Assembly: GCF_026626635.1 (NCBI RefSeq)
Contig: NZ_JAPNKA010000001.1
Coordinates: 3,782,001 to 3,846,000, forward strand
Direction: 5' to 3'
DNA from: Archangium lansingense
Lineage (GTDB): Bacteria; Myxococcota; Myxococcia; Myxococcales; Myxococcaceae
DNA: 64,000 nt
Position numbers and translations under genes: made by a program. Below are positions 23,810 through 33,327 of the stretch, one piece after another (positions within the stretch are counted from its first letter, which is position 1; every line of letters starts with the position of its first letter). The notes below the pieces were generated by a model that was not told the DNA's origin, did not search any database, and saw only the letters and a list, made by a program, of their open reading frames with translations.

Positions 23810-26800
23810 TCAGCGCGGGCCGGCACATGGAAGCTCGACCGTGAAGGTCGCTCCTTCTCCCGGCTGGCTCTCGACCTGGATCGTCCCCCCATGCGCCTCG
23901 GCGATCCCTCGGCTGATGTACAGACCGAGGCCCAACCCGCCGTAGTGTCTCTCCGAGACGGCGCGCTCGAAACGGCCGAAGATCCGGGCACGCTGGCTCG
24001 GCTCGATACCGATTCCATGGTCCGTGACACTCAAGCGTGCTTTTCCGTCTTGCATCCCGATGTGGAGCTCGATGGACCGACCCGCCCCGAACTTGATGGC
24101 ATTGGACAGGAGGTTGGCGACGACCTGCCCGAGACGGGTGCGATCCCATATGCCTACGATCCGGGCGTCCTCCTGGAGCGAAATGGGACACCGGGCTCGC
24201 GCCAGCTCCGGTGCGAAGTGGTCGACCGTCTCACGGACGATGGCTCCGAGCTCGACGTCCATGAGCTCCAGGGGAAGGCGTCCCGAATGGAGCAGTGAGA
24301 CGTCGAGGAGGGCCCGGTTCAGCCTGCCGAGGCGAGTGCCCTGCTGCAGCGCGCGCTCGAGCAGCCGCTTCAGCTCCTGGGGTTCGACGAGCCGTCCCGC
24401 CTGGAGGGATCTGAGCAGGGATTGAAGCGAGAGCGAGAGGGAGGTCAGCGGCGTATTGAGCTCATGCGAGGCCACGGACAGAAATTCGTCCCGCACACGG
24501 ATGGCCTCCTGGGTCTTCCCATAGAGCCGCGCATTGTCGATGGCGGTCGCGGCGCGGCGAGCGACCTCCTGCGCAAGCTCGAGCTCGGCGCTTCCGTAGC
24601 GGAACCCCGGCTGCCCCGAAACGAGGCTGATCGCCCCAAGCATCTGTCCACGTATCATGATGGGGACGACCAGCGCGGTGCGGCTCCCCAGTGCGCGGAT
24701 GAGTCGCCGATGCGCTTCATTGTCGGTCATCCGCTGGAGGACCTCGTCGGACAGATCTGGCAGGACGATCGGCTGTTGGCTGAGCTGCACCCGGGTCGCG
24801 CCGTGAGCCGAACCCTGGTGAGGTGGATGATGCAGCTGGAGCTCCTGGAGCAGGGACTCCTTCGAGGGATCGGCGTGAGCACCGGCCAGACGGCGGAGGA
24901 CCCCGTCCTCCACGAGGTCGATCACACACCAGTCGGCCATGGTGCGGACACACAGTTGGCTGAGCCGCGTGAGTGTCTCTTCATACCGGAGTGACTCCGA
25001 GAGGAGCTCTCCTGCCTCGGCGAGGAACCTCGAGCGGCGCTCCGCGAGCTCGGCCATCGCCCGAGCCGACTGCTCCCTGGAGAGCAGCAGCGCATTCTCC
25101 AGGGAGATGGCGGCCTGGGAGGCGAGCAGTTCGAGCGCGGCGAGCCGTTCGGGCGTGAACGCGCCAGGGATGAGGTTGTTCTCCAGGTACAGCAGACCCA
25201 CCACCTCTGCCTGCCGGAGGATGGGCAGGCACAGGATCGACCTGGGTCGGGTGTGGGCCATGTACGCGTCCGAGGCATATTTCATGGCCGCGGCGGCGTC
25301 GCCGAGGATCACCCGTTCCTTCGTCCGCACCACGTAATGAACGATGGAGGAGGGGACGAGCGTTGATGAAGAGAGGGGCTGGGACTGCAGGACCTGTGTC
25401 ACCACCCCTTTTCCCTCGATGAGTGTCGCTTCGGCTTCGATCGAGAGGGCACCGCCTCTGGAGAGGAGCAGACAGCCCTTCTGGGCTCCACCCTGTTCGA
25501 GCACGACCTCGAGCAGCGTGCGCAGGAGCTTGTCGAGGATGATCTCACCCGAGATGATCTGCGACGCCTTGAACACCGAGAGCAGATCGAGCTGCTCGGT
25601 CCGGGCGGAGATGGAGATCATGGGCTCGAGGGGCTGTCGCTCCACGAGGTGGGGATGACGCTGGTCGAGCCACTTCACCTTGCCTTCGGCCCCCCAGCGC
25701 ACATAGCAGGCACGGGCCTCGCGCAGGTACGTATCGGCGATGAGCTCGAGCCCGCGTGCCCGGTAGAAGCGCGCCGCATACTCGTAGGCGAGCCCCTCGT
25801 GCTGCACGAGGCCATTCGTCCGGGCCGACCGGATGGCCTCCTCGTAGAGCCCCATGGCCTCCTCGCCCTGCCCCGACAGGCGGGCGAGCTCCGCGGAGAC
25901 GAGGACATGGGCGCTCTGGAAGCTCGGCGGGTAGTTCTGCGCCCACTCCCGGAGTTGCTCGCGATGCGCGGAGAGGTTGTCCAGGGCTTCTCGCTGCTGT
26001 TCGGACGAGAGCTCGGAGTAGACCGCTGCCAGCGCCAGGGCGTCATAGAAATGGAAGAGATAGACGTGGACCAGGGCGAGGCAAGCTCCCAGCAACTCCT
26101 TCCCCCGCCTGCCCGCGGCGAGGGCCTCCGCGTAGTCACCCGCCATGAATCGCGTCGCCAGCCGCATCAGGTGGTACAGGCAGATCAGCGTCTTGTTCTG
26201 ACCCCCGAGCAACCGGGACTCGAACTCCGCCTCGCGGAAGTTCGCGTCGTCGAAACTCGAGAGGTCCTGGGTCTCACCACGCAAGGCCTGGACGAAGCGA
26301 TCCACGACGAGAAGGATATCGTGGGCATCCTGGAATCGAGCCCGATGGATGAAGTCGAGGCCCCGCTCGGCTTCGCGATGGACATCGGCCAGGAGCTCGC
26401 CCCGCACGAACATCTGGCTGACGATGTGATGCCAGGCGTAACAGCTCACCACGACGTCTCCGTCCTCCGTGCCGATCCTGATGGAGGTGCGCATGTGCTC
26501 CACGCTCGTGTCGATGGGACGGCTCCAGAACGAGACCACCCCCAGGCACGAGTACATCTTCGCCTTGTGGGCGGCGAACTCGGGCCTCACCGCCAGGTCG
26601 AGGGCGACCCTGGCGAACCGGTACCCTTCCTCATATCGGTGATACGCGTGGCACAGGATCATGCCAAACCAGGCGTAGTTGGGAGGTGAGGCGGGGGCGT
26701 TGCCGTAGCGAAGGCTGAGGAGCATCGCGTGGCAGATGGTCAGGCTGAGGAGGTGGAGGTCTGACGTGAAGGCGGGGAGGCGCAGGCTGGTCAGGAGATT

Positions 26801-29479
26801 CATGGCGGCCCGGACGTCGGGGTCCGTCATGGGAGGCTGCGTGAGGATCGCCTCGATGGGCCGGTTGCCGAGATGGCTCCAGACCGAGCGATAGACCTGC
26901 TCCACTTCGCCCGCGGTCGGATGCGGAACCATCTCGATTCCGAACATCCGAAGCCCCTCGAGCGCGGTCTCGATGCTTTCGCCGAGCGCGCCCCGGGTGA
27001 GATGGGTCTGGATCTGGATACAGCAGACAGCGGCCTTGTCGGCGCGTGTCCGGGCGTGCGTCAGGAGCACAGGGAAGAGACGCTTGGCCTCGTCGAAGCT
27101 TCCGCTCAGGAGCTCGCACAGCGCCCGCTCCAGGAACAGCGCATAGGCGAGCGTGTACTGGTGCTCCCAGGCGTCACTGTCGAGCATCTCCATTCCCCTG
27201 GCGAGGTAGCTGGCGGCGATCCGGTAGGCCGCGGAGGCCTTGGCCTTGCGGGCGGCTCGCAGGTTCAGTTCCGCGATGCGGATTCGTTCCTGCGGCTCCG
27301 TGACCATGGCCGCACCCAGGTCGAGCTGGGTCACGACGTCGAAGAGCCGCTCCTCGAGCTCCTCCAGCGAGGTGTGCGCCAAGAGCAGACGGCCGATCCG
27401 CAGATGCAGCTCGCGCCGGTGCCCTTCGGAGAGGAGGGAGTAGGCGGCCTGTTGCACGCGGTCATGCGCAAAGGCGTAGGTGTCTCGGGAGGAGAGGACG
27501 AGCCCCTCTCGGACCGCGTCAAACAGGTCCTGGCGGGTCTCCTCCTCGGACTTCCCGCTCACCAGCGCGAGGAGGGAGATCCTTCCCTTGCTACCGATGC
27601 AGGCCGCGGTTTCGAGAACGTCTCGTACGGGAGGGGGAAGCGCGGAGAGCTTCCCGAGCAGGAAGTCGACGACGTTGTCCGTGTAACCCTTTTGGCGGAT
27701 CTGCTCGATGTCCCACCGCCAGGTCCCGGAGGCCTCGTCGAATTCGAGCAGCCGCTCCGCGTAGAGGGTTGTCAGGAATTGAAGGATGAAGAAGGGGGTG
27801 CCCCCTGTCTTCTCGTAGACGAGGGTGGCGAGAGGACGGGCGTGCTCCGGGTCCACCGCATGCACCGTGTCCGCCACGAGCCGGGCCACGTGCTCCAGCC
27901 GGAGTGGTTCGAGGACCATTCCATTCACCGGTGCGGAGGCCTTCCGTATTCGCTCGAGGGCCATCGTGAGCGGGTGAGAGGAGGAGACCTCGTTGTCCCG
28001 CCAGGTTCCGAGGAGGAGGAGGTGATGCGTCCCGGGCTCGACGAGGAGGTTCTCGATGAGGCCCAGGCTGCTCGAGTCAGCCCATTGAAGATCATCGAGG
28101 AAGAGGACGAGGGGATGCTCCCGTGTCGCGAACACTCCCAGGAACTTCCGGAAGGCACCGCGGAAGCGTCTTTCCGCCTCGGCGGGCGGTAATTCGGGAA
28201 CGGGCGACAACTTTCCGAGGAGGTGCTCGAGCGGTGGGAGCACGTCGAGGATGAGCTTGCTGTTCGGGCCGAGTGCTTCCCAGAGCGCCTGTTTCGTGGC
28301 GCGCAGTCGCTCCTCGTCCTGGGCCAGCAGGTCGAGCACGAGCGCCTTGAAAGCCTGGGCCATGGTGGCATACGGGACGTTGCTCGCGTACTGCTCGAAC
28401 TTGCCCGACAGGAAGTATCCCCCTGCCCGAACGACGGTCTCGTGGAGCTCTCGCACGAGCGCGGACTTGCCGACTCCCGAGTTCCCGCCCACGAGCACGA
28501 GCTCTGGCATTCCCTGGGTCACCATCCGGTCGAAGGCGTCGCGCAGGTAGGCGAGTTCGGCCTCACGTCCGTAGAGTCTCTGGGGAATCCGGAGGAGGCC
28601 GGCGATGTCCCGCTCTCCCAAGGGGAATGGCTCGAGCGTGCCGTGCTCGCGCCATTGCTCCAGGCACCTTTGCAGATCGTGGGCGAGACCCCGTGCGCTC
28701 TGGTAGCGCTCGTCCGCTGTCTTGGCCAGAAGCCTCATCACGATGCGCGAGAGTGCCTCGGGAATCTTGGGGACGACCTCGGAAGGGGCCGGAGGCTGGC
28801 GGGCGATATGGGAATGGACCCATTCCAGGGGATCTCGCGCGTCGAACGGAAGCCTGCCCGTGAGCATCTGGTAGTACGTGACGCCGAGCGAGTAGAGGTC
28901 GGAACGGCTGTCGATCGCTCGGTTCGTCCGTCCGGTCTGCTCGGGAGACATGTAGGGCAGGGAGCCCTCGATATGACGCGGGTTGCGTGGGGACGTGTGC
29001 TCACGAGGGAGGCGAGAGGCAATACCGAAATCCGCCAGCTTCACCTCGTCCGTGGTGGCCCTGACGAAGATGTTCTGGGGCTTGAGATCCTTGTGGACGA
29101 CATTCCGCCGATGGACCTCCGCGACCGCTTCCGCGATGCGCAGAGCGAGGAGGAGGAAGCGCCCGGTATCCATCGGTGAGCCAAGGAGGTGATCGAGCGA
29201 TTCGCCGCCGAAATCCTCCAGGATGAGGACTGGCAGGCCCTCGTAGGTCTCGATGGCGAGCGGACTGATGACACTCGGAATGTTCAGCGCCCTGCCAATC
29301 TCGAGCTCGTGCTTCAAGCGCTCGAGGTCCTGGGGGCGGCTGCGCTTCGAGTCGATGACCTTGAGGACGACTGGGTGGTGATCGGTATTTCGGATCGCAC
29401 GCAGCAGGCGTGTTCCGTTGCCTTCCTGGAGGGTCTTGACAACGGTGTAGGCAGAGGCGGTGTTCGTCGTCATGACCAT
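23810..29479 (-). CDS. Fused Ser/Thr kinase - AAA-type ATPase/TPR - GAF - histidine kinase
   Basis: A 1889-residue protein. ATG 29479 is preferred because GGGGG lies 5-9 bases upstream; 29473 and 29521 are in-frame alternatives. Order: a Hanks-type kinase at about 10-280 (Lys in 'VVLKVIDSK', 'VVHKDLKPQN', 'LADFGIAS', 'SPEQTGR'); a predicted ATPase with Walker A 'GGNSGVGKSAL' (about 335) and Walker B 'LVLFLDDLQWAD' (about 460); a long TPR-like helical region to about 1330; two GAF domains (about 1360-1520 and 1545-1680); and a HisKA/HATPase module ('DEFLSVASHELNTPLTSL', 'NLLSNAIKFG', 'DHGIGI', 'GGLGLGLYISR'). This is the trifunctional kinase architecture common in myxobacteria. It is soluble and an orphan, with no adjacent response regulator. 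The Gly-rich ATP loop of the Ser/Thr kinase is poor ('LQEGNGTRLL'). Confidence 0.9.
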   Translation of the reverse strand: MVMTTNTASAYTVVKTLQEGNGTRLLRAIRNTDHHPVVLKVIDSKRSRPQDLERLKHELEIGRALNIPSVISPLAIETYEGLPVLILEDFGGESLDHLLGSPMDTGRFLLLALRIAEAVAEVHRRNVVHKDLKPQNIFVRATTDEVKLADFGIASRLPREHTSPRNPRHIEGSLPYMSPEQTGRTNRAIDSRSDLYSLGVTYYQMLTGRLPFDARDPLEWVHSHIARQPPAPSEVVPKIPEALSRIVMRLLAKTADERYQSARGLAHDLQRCLEQWREHGTLEPFPLGERDIAGLLRIPQRLYGREAELAYLRDAFDRMVTQGMPELVLVGGNSGVGKSALVRELHETVVRAGGYFLSGKFEQYASNVPYATMAQAFKALVLDLLAQDEERLRATKQALWEALGPNSKLILDVLPPLEHLLGKLSPVPELPPAEAERRFRGAFRKFLGVFATREHPLVLFLDDLQWADSSSLGLIENLLVEPGTHHLLLLGTWRDNEVSSSHPLTMALERIRKASAPVNGMVLEPLRLEHVARLVADTVHAVDPEHARPLATLVYEKTGGTPFFILQFLTTLYAERLLEFDEASGTWRWDIEQIRQKGYTDNVVDFLLGKLSALPPPVRDVLETAACIGSKGRISLLALVSGKSEEETRQDLFDAVREGLVLSSRDTYAFAHDRVQQAAYSLLSEGHRRELHLRIGRLLLAHTSLEELEERLFDVVTQLDLGAAMVTEPQERIRIAELNLRAARKAKASAAYRIAASYLARGMEMLDSDAWEHQYTLAYALFLERALCELLSGSFDEAKRLFPVLLTHARTRADKAAVCCIQIQTHLTRGALGESIETALEGLRMFGIEMVPHPTAGEVEQVYRSVWSHLGNRPIEAILTQPPMTDPDVRAAMNLLTSLRLPAFTSDLHLLSLTICHAMLLSLRYGNAPASPPNYAWFGMILCHAYHRYEEGYRFARVALDLAVRPEFAAHKAKMYSCLGVVSFWSRPIDTSVEHMRTSIRIGTEDGDVVVSCYAWHHIVSQMFVRGELLADVHREAERGLDFIHRARFQDAHDILLVVDRFVQALRGETQDLSSFDDANFREAEFESRLLGGQNKTLICLYHLMRLATRFMAGDYAEALAAGRRGKELLGACLALVHVYLFHFYDALALAAVYSELSSEQQREALDNLSAHREQLREWAQNYPPSFQSAHVLVSAELARLSGQGEEAMGLYEEAIRSARTNGLVQHEGLAYEYAARFYRARGLELIADTYLREARACYVRWGAEGKVKWLDQRHPHLVERQPLEPMISISARTEQLDLLSVFKASQIISGEIILDKLLRTLLEVVLEQGGAQKGCLLLSRGGALSIEAEATLIEGKGVVTQVLQSQPLSSSTLVPSSIVHYVVRTKERVILGDAAAAMKYASDAYMAHTRPRSILCLPILRQAEVVGLLYLENNLIPGAFTPERLAALELLASQAAISLENALLLSREQSARAMAELAERRSRFLAEAGELLSESLRYEETLTRLSQLCVRTMADWCVIDLVEDGVLRRLAGAHADPSKESLLQELQLHHPPHQGSAHGATRVQLSQQPIVLPDLSDEVLQRMTDNEAHRRLIRALGSRTALVVPIMIRGQMLGAISLVSGQPGFRYGSAELELAQEVARRAATAIDNARLYGKTQEAIRVRDEFLSVASHELNTPLTSLSLSLQSLLRSLQAGRLVEPQELKRLLERALQQGTRLGRLNRALLDVSLLHSGRLPLELMDVELGAIVRETVDHFAPELARARCPISLQEDARIVGIWDRTRLGQVVANLLSNAIKFGAGRSIELHIGMQDGKARLSVTDHGIGIEPSQRARIFGRFERAVSERHYGGLGLGLYISRGIAEAHGGTIQVESQPGEGATFTVELPCAGPR

Positions 29480-29800
29480 TGCAGCCCCCATCGGCCATGG
29501 AATGGCCGACGCCCAGGCCATATCTCAACGCGGAGCGCGCGAGCCGGCAACACCACGACGCCAGGAGATCGTACGAACCGCTTGGAACCGGATCAACCCC
29601 GAGCCCTGGCGCGCCCTTGCTCGGGGAGCGGGCCCGCGAGCAGACACGCCAGTCGGCACCACCGATCGGCGAACGAGATTCAAGAAGTCTGGGTCTGCTC
29701 CCGGTTGCTCTCCAGCGCGGAGGCCATCTCGGAGAAGGGCTTCATGAAGCCACGCTCTTTAGGGTAGCGTTCCCTTTGCTCATCTAGAGGGGGGGAATTC
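29480..29800. other. Divergent intergenic region, no gene
   Basis: About 320 bases separate the starts of the giant kinase (minus) and the solute-binding/SH3 protein (plus). Apart from the inverted repeat at its left end and the AGAGGGGGGG ribosome-binding region at its right end, I see no conserved signal. Confidence 0.4.
29491..29509. promoter_or_regulatory. Inverted repeat just upstream of the giant kinase ribosome-binding site
   Basis: TCGGCCAT and ATGGCCGA are perfect 8-base arms around GGA, directly 5' of the GGGGG ribosome-binding site on the minus strand. It could be an operator or a 5' UTR hairpin limiting translation. Confidence 0.35.
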
Positions 29801-31330
29801 ATGAAGAGTCGTATGCGCGGGTGGCTCGCCTTGGGGGCGATGGCCGCAAGTGTCTCCACGAGCGCGGGCTGTAGCTGCAATGGAACAGCGCAACCACCCG
29901 AGAAGGTCATCACCGTCGCGGCTCCCACACCACCCAAACCGCTGCGCGTGGCGCTGGCCGGTTCCTATGTGCCTCTGCACTTCCCGCGCGCGGGCCAGAT
30001 GGAGGGTCTCGAGGCGGACCTCGCGAGGCTGATCGGCCAGCGGCTCGGGCGGCCGGTGGAGTTCATCAACCCGCGCAGCCTGTCCCTTGACAGCGTGAGC
30101 GCCATCGCTCAGGGCAAGGTGGACCTGGGCCTCAACTCCATCTCGCCTACCGAGAGCCGGCGGCAGCAGGTCGACTTCACGCAACCCTACGTGATGATCT
30201 CCTACCGCTTCGCGGGTGGGGAGTCCTGTGACTCGATGGTGCCGGATGACGCCGCGGGGCTTGCCGAGGTGACGGGGCGGGTGGCGGTGCCCAAGGGGCC
30301 CGCGCTCGAGGCTGCTCAACGTGTCCTGCCCCAAGCGACGCTCATTCCCACGACCTCGTCCAAGCTGGCGGTGACAGCCGTCCAGGAAGACGAGGCCGAC
30401 TGCGCCCTCGATGAGGACGTGGGCCTCCTGCAGGCTCTCGAGGGAACCTCCCTGCGCATTGTCGGGGTCGAGGCGGGTCAATCCTCGCTGGCCATCGCCG
30501 TCCCCAAGGGGCAGGCCGCCACCTATGACGCCGTGTTGCGCGACCTCCAGCCCCGGCTCGCCGAGCTGATGACCAAATGGCAGCCGGGCCAGATGAAGGC
30601 GCCCATCCCCGGACTGGCTGACGCGGAGAATCTCGGCGTGCTGTGCAACGTCCACGAACGAGAGGTGGAGCTACGAGAGGCCCCCGAGTGGTCCGCATCG
30701 GTCCGGGAGTCCTGGCCCTGTGGGACGGTGGTGGAAATCCTGCGGGAGAGCGAGAACCGCACGCCGGCCCGTCAGGACGACGGTGAGCTCTTTGGCGGCC
30801 TGTGGTTCCAGGTGCGGGTCGCAGCCAATGGCAAGCGTGGGTGGGCCTACGGCCACGATCTCTTCAGCTGGCTCCGGGCGGACGATCCGGAGTTCCCGAC
30901 GACCACGGATATCGACCGGGAGCTGATCGGCCGCAAGGTGGCGGGCCGTTATGCCTTCGGGCTCGCGCTCGACCAGTACTCTCCGAGCAGCGAGGATGAT
31001 GGTCCCGAGATGGACGAGGATCTGGCCCTGCCCTTCCTTTACATGAAGGGCGCTCCGTTCGTCGCGCCGCTGCACCTTCCAGACCGCACGGACGCCTCGT
31101 GGGCCCACATTCCCGATTCCGCCGAGTGGATGTTCCTGGTGCTCAACTCCGCAGGGGGTTCGAGCACTCCCAGATCGATCTCCGCCAGTTCCCTGGGACT
31201 CGTCAGCTACAAGATCCAAATGAATGTCGGTATCGGCTACCAGGACGGAGGAGCCAGGGCGACGCTCACCGGGGAATTCGCCGAGAACACGCCCCAGGTG
31301 AGCCTGACTTCCATCTTCAGGGACGAGTAA
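29801..31330 (+). CDS. Solute-binding protein fused to an SH3-like domain, exported
   Basis: A 509-residue protein; GAGGGGGGG precedes ATG 29801. The signal peptide ends around 'SAGCSC', compatible with a lipobox. Residues about 48-265 are a family 3 solute-binding domain ('LRVALAGSYVPLHF', 'LEADLARLIGQRLGR', 'AQGKVDLGLNSISPTESRRQQVDFTQPYV'), the amino-acid-binding type. Residues about 275-355 look like a bacterial SH3 domain ('VELREAPEWSASV', 'GTVVEILRESEN', 'GLWFQVRVAANGKRGWAYGHDLF'). A 150-residue C-terminal domain is unrecognised. No permease or ATPase gene is adjacent, so it is probably a sensor or wall-binding protein rather than part of an ABC importer. Confidence 0.78.
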   Translation: MKSRMRGWLALGAMAASVSTSAGCSCNGTAQPPEKVITVAAPTPPKPLRVALAGSYVPLHFPRAGQMEGLEADLARLIGQRLGRPVEFINPRSLSLDSVSAIAQGKVDLGLNSISPTESRRQQVDFTQPYVMISYRFAGGESCDSMVPDDAAGLAEVTGRVAVPKGPALEAAQRVLPQATLIPTTSSKLAVTAVQEDEADCALDEDVGLLQALEGTSLRIVGVEAGQSSLAIAVPKGQAATYDAVLRDLQPRLAELMTKWQPGQMKAPIPGLADAENLGVLCNVHEREVELREAPEWSASVRESWPCGTVVEILRESENRTPARQDDGELFGGLWFQVRVAANGKRGWAYGHDLFSWLRADDPEFPTTTDIDRELIGRKVAGRYAFGLALDQYSPSSEDDGPEMDEDLALPFLYMKGAPFVAPLHLPDRTDASWAHIPDSAEWMFLVLNSAGGSSTPRSISASSLGLVSYKIQMNVGIGYQDGGARATLTGEFAENTPQVSLTSIFRDE

Positions 31331-32480
31331 GTCCGTGCGAGCCGGGCTGCCGCAGCTCGCTGAGCGGCACGATCAGGAGTGAGCGAGAGATAAAAGAGCC
31401 GATCCAGAGCTCGTCACCGACGACGATGGCGCTCGTGCCCGCACTGAAGGTCTCGTTCGCGCCTCGCTCGAAGAGCGTGGTCGCCTGGAAGGTGGTCGGC
31501 TCGATGCGGGCCACCTCCGTCCCAATGCCGCACCCGAGGAGGAATCCACACAGGGCAACGACGGCCATGGAATTCGGGTGCCCTGTCGCGAGAATGGAGC
31601 CGTCGGGCGCGAACCGGAGGTTGTCCGGATGGAAGCCAAGGTGGACGGACCGGGGGCTCGTGGAGGCTCCATCGAGGGGGACCTCGTGCACCTTGCTGCT
31701 CATGTACTCGTTCACGTACAGGCGCGTGCCGTCTGGTGACACGAGGATGCCGTTGTTTAAATGGAAGCGGGTACCCGGAACTTCGGTCCAACCGCCGCCA
31801 GGCACCCACCGCAACACCGCACCTCGAGACGAAGACGGAAGGTGCGGAATGGTGACGACGATGCCGCCGTCCGGGAGGGGAGCGACGGAGTTGGCTTCAT
31901 GCTCCGCGGGCAGCACGACGCAGCCGGTCCAGGTCAGCTCTGGCCCTTCGGCGGAAACCCGGACGTCGAATACCTCAATCGACTCGCGACCGCCGTGGTT
32001 GACCGCGTAGAGCGTGTGCTCACCCTGGGCGCGGGGACGGAGCGCAATCCCGTGCGCGGAGAAGAGCTTCGGATCGGGTGCACCGGGGCAGTCGCGGTAG
32101 GTGGGCGCGGCTGGGCGCGAGAGCTCGGGGGTGATGGCTCGGAAGGCTTCGTCGCCAATCCTGACGGCATGAAGGCCGCCCCCGGCCCAGTCGTCGTTGC
32201 CCATGTCACCCGTGATGACCCAGTCGCTGTCCCCGAGGCGCATCAGGTCCTCTGGCTTGTTGAGTCCACACACGGCGTGGACTCCGCTGGTGAGCTCGCA
32301 CTCCCTGCCCACACCTCGCCCGGCTGGCCAGAGCTTCCAGTAGAGAGTGAACGCGGTAGCGAACACCAGGAGCGTGAGGAGGCCGAGTGCGGCGATGCGC
32401 ACGCCCTTCCTGGCGAACAAGGGACGGGGGGCGGCGGGTGCCTGTGTCGAATCCCCACCAGGTGTCGGCATGTCACTCAC
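31317..32480 (-). CDS. Membrane-anchored paraoxonase/SMP-30-like beta-propeller protein
   Basis: A 387-residue protein with an N-terminal cytoplasmic tail and one membrane segment at about residues 29-49 ('IAALGLLTLLVFATAFTLYW'). The rest is a predicted six-bladed propeller exported outside the membrane. Motifs resemble paraoxonase/arylesterase calcium-site loops: 'AEHEANSVAPLPDG', 'RFHLNNGILVSPDGTRLYVNEY' and 'LGFHPDNLRFAPDG' (Asp-Asn pair), plus 'FSAHGIALRP'. Paraoxonase-like enzymes hydrolyse lactones or esters; activity here is inferred from the loop pattern only. Its 3' end overlaps the convergent solute-binding gene by 14 bases. Confidence 0.68.
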   Translation of the reverse strand: MSDMPTPGGDSTQAPAAPRPLFARKGVRIAALGLLTLLVFATAFTLYWKLWPAGRGVGRECELTSGVHAVCGLNKPEDLMRLGDSDWVITGDMGNDDWAGGGLHAVRIGDEAFRAITPELSRPAAPTYRDCPGAPDPKLFSAHGIALRPRAQGEHTLYAVNHGGRESIEVFDVRVSAEGPELTWTGCVVLPAEHEANSVAPLPDGGIVVTIPHLPSSSRGAVLRWVPGGGWTEVPGTRFHLNNGILVSPDGTRLYVNEYMSSKVHEVPLDGASTSPRSVHLGFHPDNLRFAPDGSILATGHPNSMAVVALCGFLLGCGIGTEVARIEPTTFQATTLFERGANETFSAGTSAIVVGDELWIGSFISRSLLIVPLSELRQPGSHGLTRP

Positions 32481-32606
32481 GCGGCTCTCCTTCTCGCAGC
32501 TTCATGCTTCTTCATATTCCCGTGACACGAGTTCATTCCCGCTCGGGCGGGCCGGTGCAAGGATGGCATGCCTGAAGGGGGCAGGGTGCCCCGGGAGTGA
32601 CACGAA

Positions 32607-33326
32607 ATGGCGTCAGGGAAGGCGATTCTCGGAGGCATGCTGGGGCGGTTCCTGTTCCGCGACGCGCGGGTGGCGCAGGTGCGTGACGTCTCACCCCGCT
32701 TCCGCTGGATGGAGCTGGAAGGCGAGGCGCTGCGCGGCGTCTCCTGGAGCGCGGGGGACAAGGTGCAGGTGTTCCTTCCGGGCGTGGGGATGCGGACGTA
32801 CACGCCCCTGGCGTGGGATGCGGCTCGGGGGGCGACGCAATTGCTCGTCTACCTCCATGGAAACAGCCCCGGCGCGGAGTGGGGCCGCAATGTGCGAGTG
32901 GGGGACGGCTGCCAGTTCTTTGGGCCTCGCGGTTCCCTGGCGCTCACGTCCCTTCAGGGGCCCGTGGTGCTGTTCGGAGACGAGACGTCCTTCGCCGTGG
33001 CTCACACGCTGCGGAACTTGCGGACCGGTGCGGAGGGCGTCGAGCAGGTGTTCGAGGTCTCTTCCCGAGACGACTCCGAGACGGTGCTGCGGGAGCTCCA
33101 CCTGTCGGAGAGCGCCGTGGTGGAGCGCGCGCCAGACGAGGGACACCTGCCCGCCGTGGCGGAGCGTCTGAGCGCCGCACTGAAGCGGCGGCCGGGCGCG
33201 CACCTCGTCATGACGGGGCGGGCGCAGGCCATCCAGGTGCTGCGCGCGCGGCTCCGGGAGGATGGCGTGGGCGCGCCGCAGAAGGTGAAGGCGTACTGGT
33301 CCGTGGGGAAGCGCGGGCTCGACTGA
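32607..33326 (+). CDS. Siderophore-interacting FAD-binding reductase
   Basis: A 239-residue protein of the ViuB/SIP flavoreductase family. An N-terminal FAD-binding barrel has 'GDKVQVFLPG' and the FAD motif 'MRTYTPLAWD'; the C-terminal NAD(P)H-binding domain is 'GPVVLFGDETSFAVAH', ending in the family signature 'VKAYWSVGKRGLD'. Such enzymes reduce ferric siderophores in the cytoplasm to release iron. GGGAG precedes the start. No siderophore transporter or Fur box was noticed nearby, so it may be a solitary housekeeping ferric reductase. Confidence 0.82.
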   Translation: MASGKAILGGMLGRFLFRDARVAQVRDVSPRFRWMELEGEALRGVSWSAGDKVQVFLPGVGMRTYTPLAWDAARGATQLLVYLHGNSPGAEWGRNVRVGDGCQFFGPRGSLALTSLQGPVVLFGDETSFAVAHTLRNLRTGAEGVEQVFEVSSRDDSETVLRELHLSESAVVERAPDEGHLPAVAERLSAALKRRPGAHLVMTGRAQAIQVLRARLREDGVGAPQKVKAYWSVGKRGLD

Positions 33327-33327
33327 C

